Positions 46,670 to 56,244 are shown, counted from the first letter of the stretch. The stretch is 64,000 nucleotides of DNA from Janthinobacterium rivuli (GCF_029690045.1 NZ_CP121464.1:1798001-1862000), one strand, 5' to 3'. Numbers and translations: made by a program. Notes: generated by a model not told the origin, from the sequence alone.

Positions 46670-48031
46670 TTATTCCAGACTCGCCTGCACGCTGGCGATG
46701 CCGATCTGCGCGCTGCCTTCGGCCAGGCGCACATTGACATTCTGGCGCGCCTGCAGCTGCGCCGGCGAGCGCACGATATTTCCCTTTTCATCACGCAGGA
46801 TGGCATAGCCGCGTTCCAGCGTGCGCTGCGGATTGAGCAGCTCCAGCTGCGCCGCCAGGCCGTCGAGGTGGTGGCGCCGCTGGCCCAGTTGCTGTGCCAT
46901 GGCCGCGCCGCTGCGCCGCTGCATGTCCGCCAGGCGCGCGCGCAGCACCGTGACGTCGGGCCGCAGGTTGGCCCAGCGCGAGCGCAGGCGTTCCAGCGCG
47001 TACTGCGACTGGTTGATGGGCGCGCGCGCCGCATGCGTCATGGCCGTCGACAGGGCCAGCAGCTGCAAGCGCTGTTGCTGCAGCTGCGCTTTCGGGTTGA
47101 GCAGGCGGCGGCTGTGGCGGTCCAGCGTCTGCGCCGCATCGTCGAGGCTGCGGCGCATGGCGCGGCGCAGGTCGGCCGCATCGGCGCGCAGGGAAGCCAT
47201 CCAGTCGGCGCGCGGCGTGGCCGCCAGTTCGGCCGCCGCCGTCGGCGTGGCCGCGCGCAGGTCGGCCGCGAAGTCGGCGATGGTGAAATCCGTCTCGTGG
47301 CCCACGCCGCTGATCACGGGCATGGAGCAATCGGCGATCGCATGGGCCACGGCTTCATCGTTGAACGACCATAAGTCTTCGATACTGCCGCCGCCACGGC
47401 ACACCAGCAGCACGTCGCACTCGGCCCTTGTGGATGCCGTGCGGATGGCGTGCGCGATTTTTTCCGGCGCCTGCTGGCCCTGCACGGGCGTGGGATACAG
47501 GATGATGTTGACGTGCGGCGCGCGGCGCTTGAGCGCGATCAGCACGTCGCGCAGGGCTGCCGCCTGCGGGCTGGTGACGATGCCGATGCTGCGCGCGAAC
47601 ATGGGGATGGCGCGCTTGCGTTCCTGGTCGAACAGACCTTGCGCGGCCAGCTTTTCCTTCAGGCGCTGGAACGCTTCATACAGGGCGCCCACGCCGGCGC
47701 GGCGGATGGCTTCCACGTTGATCTGGTAATCGCCGCGCGCGCCGTACAGGGTGACGAGGGCGCGCACTTCCACCTTGTCGCCTTCGCGCGGCGTGAAGCC
47801 GGCAAACTGGGCGCGGCCGCGGAACATCACGGCGCGCACCTGGGCGCCATCGTCCTTCAAGGTGAAATACCAGTGGCCGGAAGCGGCGCGCGTGAAGTTG
47901 GAAATCTCGCCGGCGATCCAGGTCAGGGGAAACGAGCGCTCGAGCAGGCGCGCGACGGCCTGGTTCAGGGCGCTGACGGTCAGCACGGGCGGGGCGGCAA
48001 AGCCGCTGTCAGTTGGGGTATCGGTCATCAT
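46670..48031 (-). CDS. xseA: exodeoxyribonuclease VII large subunit
   Basis: 453 aa. N-terminal OB-fold ([41 protein letters not shown]), then the catalytic domain with [32 protein letters not shown] and [22 protein letters not shown], and a long C-terminal coiled coil. With XseB it degrades single-stranded DNA to short acid-soluble oligonucleotides in repair. xseB is not in the window. Its start faces the DnaA-box repeat array, so its promoter lies at the edge of it. Confidence 0.94.
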   Translation of the reverse strand: MMTDTPTDSGFAAPPVLTVSALNQAVARLLERSFPLTWIAGEISNFTRAASGHWYFTLKDDGAQVRAVMFRGRAQFAGFTPREGDKVEVRALVTLYGARGDYQINVEAIRRAGVGALYEAFQRLKEKLAAQGLFDQERKRAIPMFARSIGIVTSPQAAALRDVLIALKRRAPHVNIILYPTPVQGQQAPEKIAHAIRTASTRAECDVLLVCRGGGSIEDLWSFNDEAVAHAIADCSMPVISGVGHETDFTIADFAADLRAATPTAAAELAATPRADWMASLRADAADLRRAMRRSLDDAAQTLDRHSRRLLNPKAQLQQQRLQLLALSTAMTHAARAPINQSQYALERLRSRWANLRPDVTVLRARLADMQRRSGAAMAQQLGQRRHHLDGLAAQLELLNPQRTLERGYAILRDEKGNIVRSPAQLQARQNVNVRLAEGSAQIGIASVQASLE

Positions 48032-48156
48032 CTGGTGCTATGGGGGAGGGAACTGTCCACATATTATCGGCGAGGTCATGCTTATGTCATATATCGTGCA
48101 AAACAACAAGTTCTATTTCTAAGTATTTGATTTCATGATGAATTCCCGTATGCCTG

Positions 48157-48253
48157 ATTTGCGTGCACGGGGAAAAAAACCTTTAATATCAAGCACATCA
48201 GTTCAGCCCCTGCCACTTACGCACAAAGTTATCCACAGAAAGTGTGCGGAACT
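48157..48253 (+). repeat. DnaA/IHF unit 1
   Basis: Most diverged unit. IHF-like site 48187-48199 (two mismatches in TTR); DnaA box TTATCCACA 48229-48237; flanks GCACA and TGTGC. Confidence 0.75.
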
Positions 48254-48314
48254 TTTTGCCTGGAACAAACATGGCCCGGCAAGCCCACATCGACCGATAA
48301 AAGTGCCTTGCTAC

Positions 48315-48411
48315 ATTTTTGCGCACGGAAATAAAGTGTATAGGAATCAAGCGCTTAGTATGCCATGCATGGCCTTGCGCACAATCTTATCCACAAAAAA
48401 TGTGCAGAACT
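48315..48411 (+). repeat. DnaA/IHF unit 2
   Basis: IHF site 48345-48357 (AATCAA-GCGC-TTA, full consensus match); DnaA box TTATCCACA 48387-48395; flanks GCACA and TGTGC. Confidence 0.82.
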
Positions 48412-48464
48412 CTGGCGCGGCGCCGGATTTATCCACGGGAAGGCCCATGGCATCGCTTGCCTGA

Positions 48465-48560
48465 ATTTTGCGCAGCATAAAAATAGCCATATAAATCAAG
48501 GATGTAGCGTAAGGCCGTGCGCCTTGCTCACAATCTTATCCACAGAATGTGTGCAAAACT
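48465..48560 (+). repeat. DnaA/IHF unit 3
   Basis: IHF-like site 48494-48506 (one mismatch); DnaA box TTATCCACA 48536-48544; flanks CACA and TGTGC. Confidence 0.8.
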
Positions 48561-48623
48561 GCATAAACCGTTTCGTGGCTTGTCCGGGTTTTCCACCGCG
48601 TGAACACGCCGAATTGCTGCCTC

Positions 48624-48720
48624 ATTTTTCAGCATGGAAAAAAACCCCTTTAAAATCAAGGCACTTGCATGGAGTCAATCGGCTTGCTCACAATCTTATC
48701 CACACTTTATGTGTGGAACT
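48624..48720 (+). repeat. DnaA/IHF unit 4
   Basis: AATCAA at 48654-48659 with TTG one base further away than consensus; DnaA box TTATCCACA 48696-48704; right flank altered to TGTGT. Confidence 0.8.
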
Positions 48721-48793
48721 GCGCTGGCGGTGGAAAACTGCCGTTTGGAAGTGCAATCGGACGTGGAAAACCCCGCTTTCCGACCTCTGCCAC

Positions 48794-48890
48794 ATTTTTA
48801 TGCATGGCAATAAAAACGATATAAATCAATGTACTTGGCGCGTATCCTTGCGCTTGCACACAATCTTGTCCACAGATTGTGTGCAGAACT
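48794..48890 (+). repeat. DnaA/IHF unit 5
   Basis: AATCAA at 48824-48829 with a 5-nt gap to TTG; box variant TTGTCCACA 48866-48874, flanked by a perfect 10-bp inverted repeat GCACACAATC (48856-48865) and GATTGTGTGC (48875-48884). Confidence 0.8.
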
Positions 48891-48930
48891 TTGACCGCCT
48901 GTTTACCGCCGATTGCGCGCCGGCTGCCAC

Positions 48931-49026
48931 TTTTTTACGCATTGATTTAATCTCCTTTAAAATCAATGACTTGATTGAATTCCTCGGCTTTGCGCACAAT
49001 CTTGTCCACAGTAAATGTGCAGAACT
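48931..49026 (+). repeat. DnaA/IHF unit 6
   Basis: IHF site 48961-48973 (full match); box variant TTGTCCACA 49002-49010, the only unit with 41 instead of 42 bp between them; flanks GCACA and TGTGC. Confidence 0.8.
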
Positions 49027-49080
49027 CTTGAATGCTTGATTTTGTGACATTGACTAATGGCGATGAGCTGCTATGCCTGT

Positions 49081-49176
49081 ATTTTTCGCAGTGCAGTAAT
49101 TCTCATGTAAATCAAGGACTTGCATGCTGGACTTCATGCTTGCTCACAATCTTATCCACACAAAGTGTGCAAAACT
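49081..49176 (+). repeat. DnaA/IHF unit 7
   Basis: IHF site 49110-49122 (AATCAA-GGAC-TTG, full match); DnaA box TTATCCACA 49152-49160; flanks CACA and TGTGC. The inverted box at 49207-49215 follows 31 bp after the unit ends. Confidence 0.82.
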
Positions 49177-49359
49177 GTGCGGCGGCAGCGTGCGCCCGAC
49201 GCGCCGTGTGGACAAGTGCCATGCGGGCGCCACTTGCCGCCGGCGCGGCAACGCGCTACATTGCGCCATTCCCGCGCGCGCGCACCATCGCACTTCGGCG
49301 CTCGGTACAATACAGGCTGTTCGGGCGATTCACCGCCTTCCCTTTACCAGGAGTTCCTT

Positions 49360-49962
49360 TTGCTCGCTATATTTCAAGCCGCTGGCTGGCCCATCTGGCT
49401 GTTGTTGATTGCTTCCATCGTCGCCCTGGCCTTGATCATCGAGCGCCTGCTGTATTTGCGCCGCGCCAAGATCCTGCCCCGCAAGCTGTTTGATGAAGTG
49501 GTGCAGGTGTATCGCAGCGGCAAGATCACGCCGGACACGGTGGCCAAGCTGGAAGACAATTCGCCGCTGGGCGTGGTGCTGGCCGCCGCCCTGCGCAACG
49601 TCGACGCGCCGCGCGAGGTGATGAAGGAATCGATCGAAGAGGCGGGCAGCGGCGTGGCCCACACACTGGAACGTTTCCTGACCACCCTGGGCACGATCGC
49701 CACCCTGGCGCCGCTGATGGGCCTGTTTGGCACGGTGATCGGCATGATCGAGATTTTTGCTTCGCCCGGCGCCACCGCGTCGAACTCGGCGCTGTCGCAC
49801 GGTATTTCCGTCGCCTTGTATAACACAGCGTTTGGCCTGGCCATTGCCATGCCGGCCCTGATCTTCTACCGCCACTTCCGCGCCCTCGTCGATAGCTTCG
49901 TCATTGACATGGAGCAGCAAGCGGTCAAATTCGTCGACATCGTCCACAGTGGCCGCAAATGA
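49360..49962 (+). CDS. exbB: ExbB/TolQ family proton channel protein
   Basis: 200 aa. Three membrane helices: WPIWLLLIASIVALALIIERL, a second near 115-140 (LGTIATLAPLMGLFGTVIGM) and a third (LYNTAFGLAIAMPALIFY). With ExbD it uses the proton gradient to energise TonB. No ATG fits: TTG at 49360 with AGGAG (49349-49353) 6 nt upstream gives the right N-terminus (LAIFQAAGWPIW). A -10-like TACAAT (49306-49311) lies just downstream of the DnaA-box array. It is translationally coupled to exbD. Confidence 0.9.
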   Translation: MLAIFQAAGWPIWLLLIASIVALALIIERLLYLRRAKILPRKLFDEVVQVYRSGKITPDTVAKLEDNSPLGVVLAAALRNVDAPREVMKESIEEAGSGVAHTLERFLTTLGTIATLAPLMGLFGTVIGMIEIFASPGATASNSALSHGISVALYNTAFGLAIAMPALIFYRHFRALVDSFVIDMEQQAVKFVDIVHSGRK

Positions 49963-50399
49963 ACTTCCGCAAAGGCAAGGGGCGTGAAGACCCCGAAATC
50001 AACCTGATCCCGTTTATCGACGTGCTGCTGGTGATCCTGATCTTCCTCATGGTCAGCACCACCTACAGCAAGTTTACGGAGTTGCAGATCACCTTGCCGA
50101 CGGCCGACGCCGAGCAGGCCAAGGACAAGCCGCGGCAGATCGACGTCACCATCGATGCCAAGGGCAACTACACGGTCAACCGCGAACCGGTGTCGTTCCG
50201 CGACGTGGCCGGCCTGGCCGATGCCTTGCAGGACGCGGCGAAAGCGGCCAACGGCGGCAAGGCGCCGGCGCAGACGCCCGTCGTGGTGGTCAACGCCGAT
50301 CAGTTCGCCATGCACCAGATGGTCATCCACGTGATGGAAGCGGCCCGCCTGGCCGGCTATGAAAAGCTGACCTTTGCGGCGCAAGCGGGTGGCAAGTAG
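49959..50399 (+). CDS. exbD: ExbD/TolR family biopolymer transport protein
   Basis: 146 aa. One membrane helix with the essential Asp21 (LIPFIDVLLVILIFLMVST), then a periplasmic domain (VTIDAKGNYTVNREPV, VVVVNADQFAMHQMVIHVME). Forms the proton-driven motor with ExbB; ATGA overlap with exbB. Supplies the two TonB receptors and similar proteins in this window. Its stop codon lies inside a REP-like palindromic element. Confidence 0.93.
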   Translation: MNFRKGKGREDPEINLIPFIDVLLVILIFLMVSTTYSKFTELQITLPTADAEQAKDKPRQIDVTIDAKGNYTVNREPVSFRDVAGLADALQDAAKAANGGKAPAQTPVVVVNADQFAMHQMVIHVMEAARLAGYEKLTFAAQAGGK

Positions 50400-50491
50400 G
50401 TCGGCTTAGCCGGCACGGCGTAAGCCGACACAAGCTGCAGCCAAGCATGTCGGATTACGCTGCGCCTGGCGGCGCAGCTAATCCGACCTAC
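50396..50491. repeat. paired REP-like (BIME-type) palindromic element
   Basis: Outer arms GTAGGTCGG (50396-50404) and CCGACCTAC (50483-50491) enclose two hairpins: TCGGCTTA (50401-50408) with TAAGCCGA (50421-50428), and a longer imperfect one, CGGATTACGCTGCGCC with GGCGCAGCTAATCCG (about 50451-50485). It separates exbD from lpxK and may stabilise the upstream mRNA. Confidence 0.8.
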
Positions 50492-50512
50492 ACCATTTTT
50501 ACGTCTTCCTTC

Positions 50513-51568
50513 ATGCCCACATCCTCCCCCGCCAAGCTTGAATCCACATTGACCCGCGCCTGGCTGACGCGCGGCCCGCTGGCGTGCGCGCTGTGGCCCG
50601 TGTCGCTGCTGTTCGGCGCCCTGAGCGCCGTGCGGCGCGGCCTGTACCGGGCAAACATTATCAAATCCGCGCGTCTGCCCGTGCCCGTCGTCGTCGTCGG
50701 CAATATTTTTATCGGCGGCACGGGCAAGACGCCGCTGACGATCTGGCTGGTGCAAGCCTTGCGCGATGCGGGCATGCGCCCGGGCGTCATTTCGCGCGGC
50801 CATGGCAGCGCCGACCGTTCGCCGCGCGCCGTCAGCGCCAGTTCCACGCCGCAGCAGGTGGGCGACGAGCCGCTGCTGATCTTCCAGCGCGGCGGCTGTC
50901 CCGTGATGGTGGGACGCGACCGCGCGCAAGCGGGCAGGGCGCTGCTGGCCGCGCACCCCGACGTCGACGTGCTGGTGACGGACGACGGCTTGCAGCATTA
51001 CGCCTTGCAGCGCGACGTGGAAATCGTGCTGTTCGACGGCCGCGGCGCGGGCAATGGCTGGTTGCTGCCGGCGGGACCTTTGCGCGAATCGCCGCGCCGC
51101 CGGCGCGACGTGACGGTGATCAATGCGCCCGAGCTGGCGCCGGCACTGGTAGCCAGGGTCGCGCCGCAGGGCGGGCTGGTGGTGCAGATGCTGCTGGCCG
51201 GTGGCGTGGCCGAACGCATGGTGAACCGCAATGAGCGCATGCCGCTTGAATCCTTGGCGGCCAGCGGCCAGCGCATCGTGGCGGCGGCCGGCATCGGCAA
51301 TCCCCAGCGCTTCTTTGCCATGCTGCGCGGGGCCGGACTGGACTTCATGGAACTGCCCTTGCCCGACCATCACGACTTCCTCGACCAGCCATTTGCGGCG
51401 CTCGACACGGATGTGATCTTGATCACCGAGAAGGATGCAGTAAAATGTGCGCAAATTGAACATCTCAAAGATGACCCGAGACTGTGGGTCGTCCCCGTCA
51501 GTGCGCGCATCGATAGCGCGCTGGCCCAACAAATTGTGGAGAAATGTCGTGGACGCTCGACTGCTTGA
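50513..51568 (+). CDS. lpxK: tetraacyldisaccharide 4'-kinase
   Basis: 351 aa. Phosphorylates the lipid A precursor disaccharide at the inner membrane. A hydrophobic N-terminal segment ([24 protein letters not shown]) gives membrane association; the P-loop IGGTGKTPL is at about 67-75, followed by the family motifs [15 protein letters not shown] and [18 protein letters not shown]. The start at 50513 gives the normal length; the in-frame start at 50447 lies inside the REP element. Overlaps the Trm112 gene by 20 nt. Confidence 0.92.
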   Translation: MPTSSPAKLESTLTRAWLTRGPLACALWPVSLLFGALSAVRRGLYRANIIKSARLPVPVVVVGNIFIGGTGKTPLTIWLVQALRDAGMRPGVISRGHGSADRSPRAVSASSTPQQVGDEPLLIFQRGGCPVMVGRDRAQAGRALLAAHPDVDVLVTDDGLQHYALQRDVEIVLFDGRGAGNGWLLPAGPLRESPRRRRDVTVINAPELAPALVARVAPQGGLVVQMLLAGGVAERMVNRNERMPLESLAASGQRIVAAAGIGNPQRFFAMLRGAGLDFMELPLPDHHDFLDQPFAALDTDVILITEKDAVKCAQIEHLKDDPRLWVVPVSARIDSALAQQIVEKCRGRSTA

Positions 51569-51725
51569 TATCCTGGTCTGCCCTGTTTGCAAGGGTCCGC
51601 TTGAACACGATAAGAAGGCGCAGGAACTGATTTGCCGCGCCGACCGCCTGGCCTATCCTATCCGCGATGGCATCCCCATCATGTGGGCGGACGAAGCGCG
51701 CACCCTGCAAGACGCAGTGGAATAA
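51549..51725 (+). CDS. Trm112 family protein (YcaR-like)
   Basis: 58 aa, GTG start at 51549 with GGAG 7 nt upstream. The sequence [14 protein letters not shown], then [19 protein letters not shown] is the zinc-ribbon-like Trm112/DUF343 family; CPVC gives two of the possible ligands. Always found between lpxK and kdsB in this group, so it is linked to lipopolysaccharide genes, though its partner is unknown. Confidence 0.9.
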   Translation: MDARLLDILVCPVCKGPLEHDKKAQELICRADRLAYPIRDGIPIMWADEARTLQDAVE

Positions 51726-51727
51726 CG

Positions 51728-52483
51728 ATGGCGTTCATCGTCATCATCCCGGCCCGGCTGGCCTCGACGCGGCTGCCGGGCAAGCCGCTGGCTGACCTGG
51801 GCGGCAAACCCATGGTGGTGCGCGTGGCCGAGCAGGCAGCCCTGTCGGGCGCCGCGCGCGTCATCGTCGCCACCGACCATGACAGCATCCGCGTAGCCTG
51901 CGCCGCGCATGGCGTGGAAGTGTGCATGACGCGCAGCGACCATCCGTCGGGCACGGACCGCATCGCCGAAGTGGCGCGCACGCTCGGCTTGCCGCCGGAC
52001 GCCGTCGTCGTCAACCTGCAGGGCGACGAACCGCTGATCGATCCGTCCCTGCTGGCTGCCTGCGCGGCGCAGATCAGCGCCGCCGTTCCCATGGCCACGT
52101 GCGCGCATCCGCTGCACGACGTGGTTGACGCGTTCAATCCGAACGTGGTGAAGGTCGTGCTGGACAAGAACGGCCGCGCCTTGTATTTCTCGCGCGCGAC
52201 GATTCCCTGGCACCGCGACGGCTTCGCGCAGTCGAAAGACAGCTTGCCCGCAGGCTATGTGCCGCTGCGCCATATCGGCCTGTATGCGTACAGCAATGCG
52301 TTCTTGCAAGAGTATCCGCAATTGTCCGCCTCGCCGCTGGAAGCCATCGAGGCGCTGGAGCAGCTGCGCGTTCTGTGGCACGGTGTTGCCATCGCCGTGC
52401 ATGTCACGGACTCGGCGCCGGCCGCCGGCGTCGACACGCCGGAAGATCTTGCCCGGGTGCAAGCACACTACGGCGCCCTGTAA
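51728..52483 (+). CDS. kdsB: 3-deoxy-manno-octulosonate cytidylyltransferase
   Basis: 251 aa. Activates Kdo as CMP-Kdo for lipopolysaccharide core synthesis. Nucleotide-binding start [29 protein letters not shown] holds the conserved Asp that binds magnesium; [14 protein letters not shown] and FNPNVVKVV are typical. Start at 51728, 2 nt after the Trm112 stop. Last gene of the exbB-kdsB run. Confidence 0.94.
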   Translation: MAFIVIIPARLASTRLPGKPLADLGGKPMVVRVAEQAALSGAARVIVATDHDSIRVACAAHGVEVCMTRSDHPSGTDRIAEVARTLGLPPDAVVVNLQGDEPLIDPSLLAACAAQISAAVPMATCAHPLHDVVDAFNPNVVKVVLDKNGRALYFSRATIPWHRDGFAQSKDSLPAGYVPLRHIGLYAYSNAFLQEYPQLSASPLEAIEALEQLRVLWHGVAIAVHVTDSAPAAGVDTPEDLARVQAHYGAL

Positions 52484-52500
52484 GCGCTACCCGTAAAACG

Positions 52501-52532
52501 GCAGGCGTGCAAATAAAGTTTTGTGCGCCTGC
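52501..52532. other. hairpin after kdsB
   Basis: GCAGGCG (52501-52507) pairs with CGCCTGC (52526-52532), extended inward by G-T and A-T pairs to about 13 bp. No T-run follows, so it may be an mRNA 3' end or processing structure rather than a simple terminator. Confidence 0.45.
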
Positions 52533-52658
52533 AGTAAAAACCACATTTTGAAACGTCTGCCGCGCGAATTGCTGGCTTTGATCAATCAGGGCATAGCAAT
52601 TCGATAGCAAACTGGCGTTCCAGGGATTTTTTGTGGTAAGTTTCGTACGGAAAGATAG

Positions 52659-53384
<726 letters not shown>

Positions 53385-53393
53385 GCAGTATTG

Positions 53394-53422
53394 AAAAGCG
53401 GACCTGAGTGTCCGCTTTTTTT
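53394..53422 (+). terminator. intrinsic terminator of adk
   Basis: AAAAGCGGAC (53394-53403), loop CTGAGT, GTCCGCTTTTTTT (53410-53422). Confidence 0.94.
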
Positions 53423-53562
53423 GTGCCCGCGCTTGAGGCGGGCGCCGTATCGTTTTCGTGGTTCAGGTTTTTTGCAGGTCGTGTTTTCCTGGCTGCGCGT
53501 GCCTACCCGGTGCGGTCTGCAGCTGTTGGCAATGACGTCGGATAAAAACAGAAGGGGACGAT

Positions 53563-55686
53563 ATGGCAGCCAGTTTGTGGTTTGCGGTAGCCTGCGGCGT
53601 GGTCGCAGTCATTTATGGTTTGGTGTCGCGCAGCTGGATCCTGCGGCAGGATCCCGGCAACGCGCGCATGCAGGAAATCGCGCTGGCCATCCAGCAGGGC
53701 GCGGCCGCCTACCTGGCGCGCCAGTACCGCACCATCGCCATCGTCGGCGTGGTGCTCCTGATCGCCATCTATGCGCTGCTTGGCCTGCATACGGCGCTGG
53801 GCTTTCTGATCGGCGCCGTGCTGTCGGGCGCCTGCGGCTTCATCGGCATGAATGTCTCGGTGCGGGCCAATGTGCGCACGGCGCAGGCGGCCACGCTGGG
53901 CATCAACCAGGCCTTGAACGTGGCCTTCAAGGGCGGGGCGATCACCGGCATGCTGGTCGTCGGACTGGGCCTGCTGGGCGTGACCCTGTTCTACTGGCTG
54001 CTGGTGACGACGGGCGCGCCCGGCCTCACGCAGCATGACCTGATCAAGCCTTTGATCGGCCTGGCCTTCGGCGCCTCGCTCATTTCCATCTTCGCGCGGC
54101 TTGGCGGCGGCATCTTCACCAAGGGCGCCGACGTGGGCGCGGACCTGGTCGGCAAGGTGGAGGCGGGCATACCCGAGGACGATCCGCGCAACCCGGCCGT
54201 CATCGCCGACAACGTGGGCGACAACGTGGGCGACTGCGCCGGCATGGCGGCCGACCTGTTCGAAACCTATGTCGTGACCCTGATCGCCACCATGCTGCTG
54301 GGCGCCCTGTTGATGGCCGAGGCCAGCGGCACGGCCATCATCTACCCGCTGCTGCTGGGCGCCGTTTCCATCCTCGCGTCCATCGTCGGCTGCTCGATGG
54401 TCAAGACCAAGCCGGGCGCGAAAATCATGTCGGCCCTGTACACGGGCCTGTGGTGGGCGGCCGGTCTGTCACTGGTCGGCTTCGCGGTGGTGACGTGGCT
54501 GCTGTGGCCCGACGACGCCATGCGCTACAAGATGCTGGGCGCGACCGTCGTCGGCATCGTCCTCACGGGGCTGATGGTGTACATCACCGAGTACTACACG
54601 GGCACGGACTTCAAGCCCGTGCGCCACATCGCTGAAGCGTCGACGACAGGCCACGGCACCAACATCATCGCCGGCCTGGGTGTGTCGATGAAGTCCACCG
54701 CGTATCCTGTGCTGGCCGTCTGCGTCGCCATCCTCGTCTCGTACCAGCTGGCGGGCCTGTACGGCATCGCCATCGCGGCCACGGCCATGCTGTCGATGGC
54801 GGGCATCATCGTCGCGCTCGACGCGTATGGCCCCATCACGGACAACGCGGGCGGCATCGCGGAAATGTCGGGCTTGCCCGACTCCGTGCGCGCCATCACC
54901 GACCCTCTGGACGCCGTCGGCAATACCACCAAGGCCGTCACCAAGGGCTATGCCATCGGCTCGGCCGGGCTGGCCGCGCTGGTGCTGTTTGCCGACTACA
55001 CGCATGCGCTCGAATCCGTGGGCCAGCACATCACGTTTGACCTGTCGAACCCCATGGTCATCGTCGGCCTCTTCATCGGCGGCCTGATACCGTATCTGTT
55101 CGGCGCCATGGCGATGGAAGCCGTGGGCCGCGCGGCCGGCGCCGTGGTGGTCGAGGTACGGCGCCAGTTCCGCGACATCAAGGGCATCATGGAAGGCACG
55201 GCGCGGCCCGAATACGACAAGGCCGTCGATATGCTGACGGCGTCGGCCATCCGTGAAATGATCGTGCCGTCCCTGCTGCCCGTGGTCGTGCCCATCGTCG
55301 TCGGCATGCTGCTGGGGCCAGCGGCGCTGGGCGGCTTGCTGATGGGGACCATCGTCACGGGCCTGTTCGTGGCCATTTCCATGACCACGGGCGGCGGCGC
55401 CTGGGACAATGCCAAGAAATACATCGAGGATGGCCATTTCGGCGGCAAGGGTTCGGACGCGCACAAGGCGGCCGTCACGGGCGACACGGTGGGCGACCCG
55501 TACAAGGACACGGCCGGCCCGGCAGTCAACCCCTTGATCAAGATCATCAACATCGTGGCCCTGCTGCTGGTGCCGCTGCTGCCGGCCACGGGCTGGCTGG
55601 CGGTCAAGGCGCCGGCGCCCATCCACGCGCCCGTGCCGCCCATCCTGGCGCCAGCCACACCGGTGCAAAGCTTGCCGGCGCAATAA
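53563..55686 (+). CDS. hppA: membrane-bound proton-pumping pyrophosphatase, K+-independent type
   Basis: 707 aa with about 16 membrane helices. Hydrolyses pyrophosphate and pumps protons. Substrate motifs: [37 protein letters not shown] (near residue 210) and [15 protein letters not shown] near the C-terminus. The [10 protein letters not shown] stretch (about 450) carries Lys where K+-dependent enzymes have Ala, which marks the K+-independent, H+-pumping class. The last 40 residues are a Pro/Ala-rich extension. It has its own promoter region and terminator. Confidence 0.95.
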   Translation: MAASLWFAVACGVVAVIYGLVSRSWILRQDPGNARMQEIALAIQQGAAAYLARQYRTIAIVGVVLLIAIYALLGLHTALGFLIGAVLSGACGFIGMNVSVRANVRTAQAATLGINQALNVAFKGGAITGMLVVGLGLLGVTLFYWLLVTTGAPGLTQHDLIKPLIGLAFGASLISIFARLGGGIFTKGADVGADLVGKVEAGIPEDDPRNPAVIADNVGDNVGDCAGMAADLFETYVVTLIATMLLGALLMAEASGTAIIYPLLLGAVSILASIVGCSMVKTKPGAKIMSALYTGLWWAAGLSLVGFAVVTWLLWPDDAMRYKMLGATVVGIVLTGLMVYITEYYTGTDFKPVRHIAEASTTGHGTNIIAGLGVSMKSTAYPVLAVCVAILVSYQLAGLYGIAIAATAMLSMAGIIVALDAYGPITDNAGGIAEMSGLPDSVRAITDPLDAVGNTTKAVTKGYAIGSAGLAALVLFADYTHALESVGQHITFDLSNPMVIVGLFIGGLIPYLFGAMAMEAVGRAAGAVVVEVRRQFRDIKGIMEGTARPEYDKAVDMLTASAIREMIVPSLLPVVVPIVVGMLLGPAALGGLLMGTIVTGLFVAISMTTGGGAWDNAKKYIEDGHFGGKGSDAHKAAVTGDTVGDPYKDTAGPAVNPLIKIINIVALLLVPLLPATGWLAVKAPAPIHAPVPPILAPATPVQSLPAQ

Positions 55687-55701
55687 ACTGGTCACTCCCT
55701 G

Positions 55702-55735
55702 CAGCCCCGTGGCCCGCGCCGCGGGGCTGTTTGCG
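55702..55735 (+). terminator. probable terminator of hppA
   Basis: CAGCCCCG (55702-55709) pairs with CGGGGCTG (55722-55729), followed by a short interrupted T-run. Confidence 0.55.
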
Positions 55736-55878
55736 TTTGTATGGGGCGCAGCTCCCGGTTGCCCTTGTTCCCGGCGTCTAAAAGGTGAGCAATTGTTACG
55801 GCAGCTTGGCTTGCGTCGCCCGTTTGCCAACAATAATGGAGAGAGGATGATGAAAGTCTTGCACGGCAGGAGGATGTC

Positions 55879-56241
55879 ATGGACAGCAAGCACAAAAGAC
55901 GTGGCCTATGGCTGGCGCTGCTGGTAGCGGGCCTGGTGCTGGCAGGCGATGCCTGGGCCACGCCCGGTGGCCATGGCGGCCACGGTCATTTTCACGGCCG
56001 CGTGCATGGCGGCGCATGGGCCGGCCATGGATGGCACCATGGCCACGGACCGCGCTGGTATGGCAATCCCTGGCATGGCTATCCCCGTGTTGGCTACTAC
56101 GGCGGCACGGTCATCGTGCCGCCGCCCGTGTATCCGGAACCGGACGTGTGGTATTACTGCGCGCGGCCACGCGGGTACTACCCGTACGTGGCGCGCTGCA
56201 TGACACCCTGGCGCGCCGTGGTGCCGGCCAGCGTGCCCTGA
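55879..56241 (+). CDS. His/Gly-rich exported protein
   Basis: 120 aa. Signal peptide (GLWLALLVAGLVLAGDAWA) then a His/Gly-rich segment (GGHGGHGHFHGRVHGG, HHGHGPRWYG), a Tyr/Pro-rich middle (VIVPPPVYPEPDVWYYC) and the C-terminal pattern CARPRGYYPYVARCMTPW. The YYC...YPYV.C..PW ending is common in small betaproteobacterial exported proteins. The His-rich part could bind metal. AGGAGG precedes the ATG. Convergent with the Fur-controlled TonB receptor, 3 nt apart. Confidence 0.75.
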   Translation: MDSKHKRRGLWLALLVAGLVLAGDAWATPGGHGGHGHFHGRVHGGAWAGHGWHHGHGPRWYGNPWHGYPRVGYYGGTVIVPPPVYPEPDVWYYCARPRGYYPYVARCMTPWRAVVPASVP

Positions 56242-56244
56242 ACG

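Larger units (their letters stand above)
48157..49215 (+). repeat. tandem array of seven DnaA-box/IHF-site units, non-coding
   Basis: The 1.3-kb gap between xseA and exbB holds seven same-strand copies of a ~97-bp unit separated by 40-73 bp of dissimilar, GC-richer sequence. Each unit has, in order, an ATTTTT/GCA block, an A-rich stretch, an IHF-like site (WATCAANNNNTTR) and a DnaA box TTATCCACA (TTGTCCACA in units 5 and 6). The box is flanked at fixed distances by CACA(ATC) and TGTGC-RRAACT. The IHF-site start and box start are 42 bp apart in six units and 41 bp in unit 6. An inverted box TGTGGACAA (49207-49215) and a near-box TTATCCACG (48429-48437) lie outside the units. No dnaA gene is nearby. 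A datA-like DnaA-control locus is the favoured reading. Confidence 0.85.

Noticed and set aside
48365..49039. 224-codon open frame through the repeat array, looking like a repeat protein
   Set aside because: Successive repeat copies are read in different frames of the same DNA, there is no ribosome site, and the box/IHF spacing explains the conservation better.
48157..49176. CRISPR-like repeat-spacer pattern
   Set aside because: Repeats are ~97 bp and diverged, spacers are 40-73 bp, and there are no cas genes.
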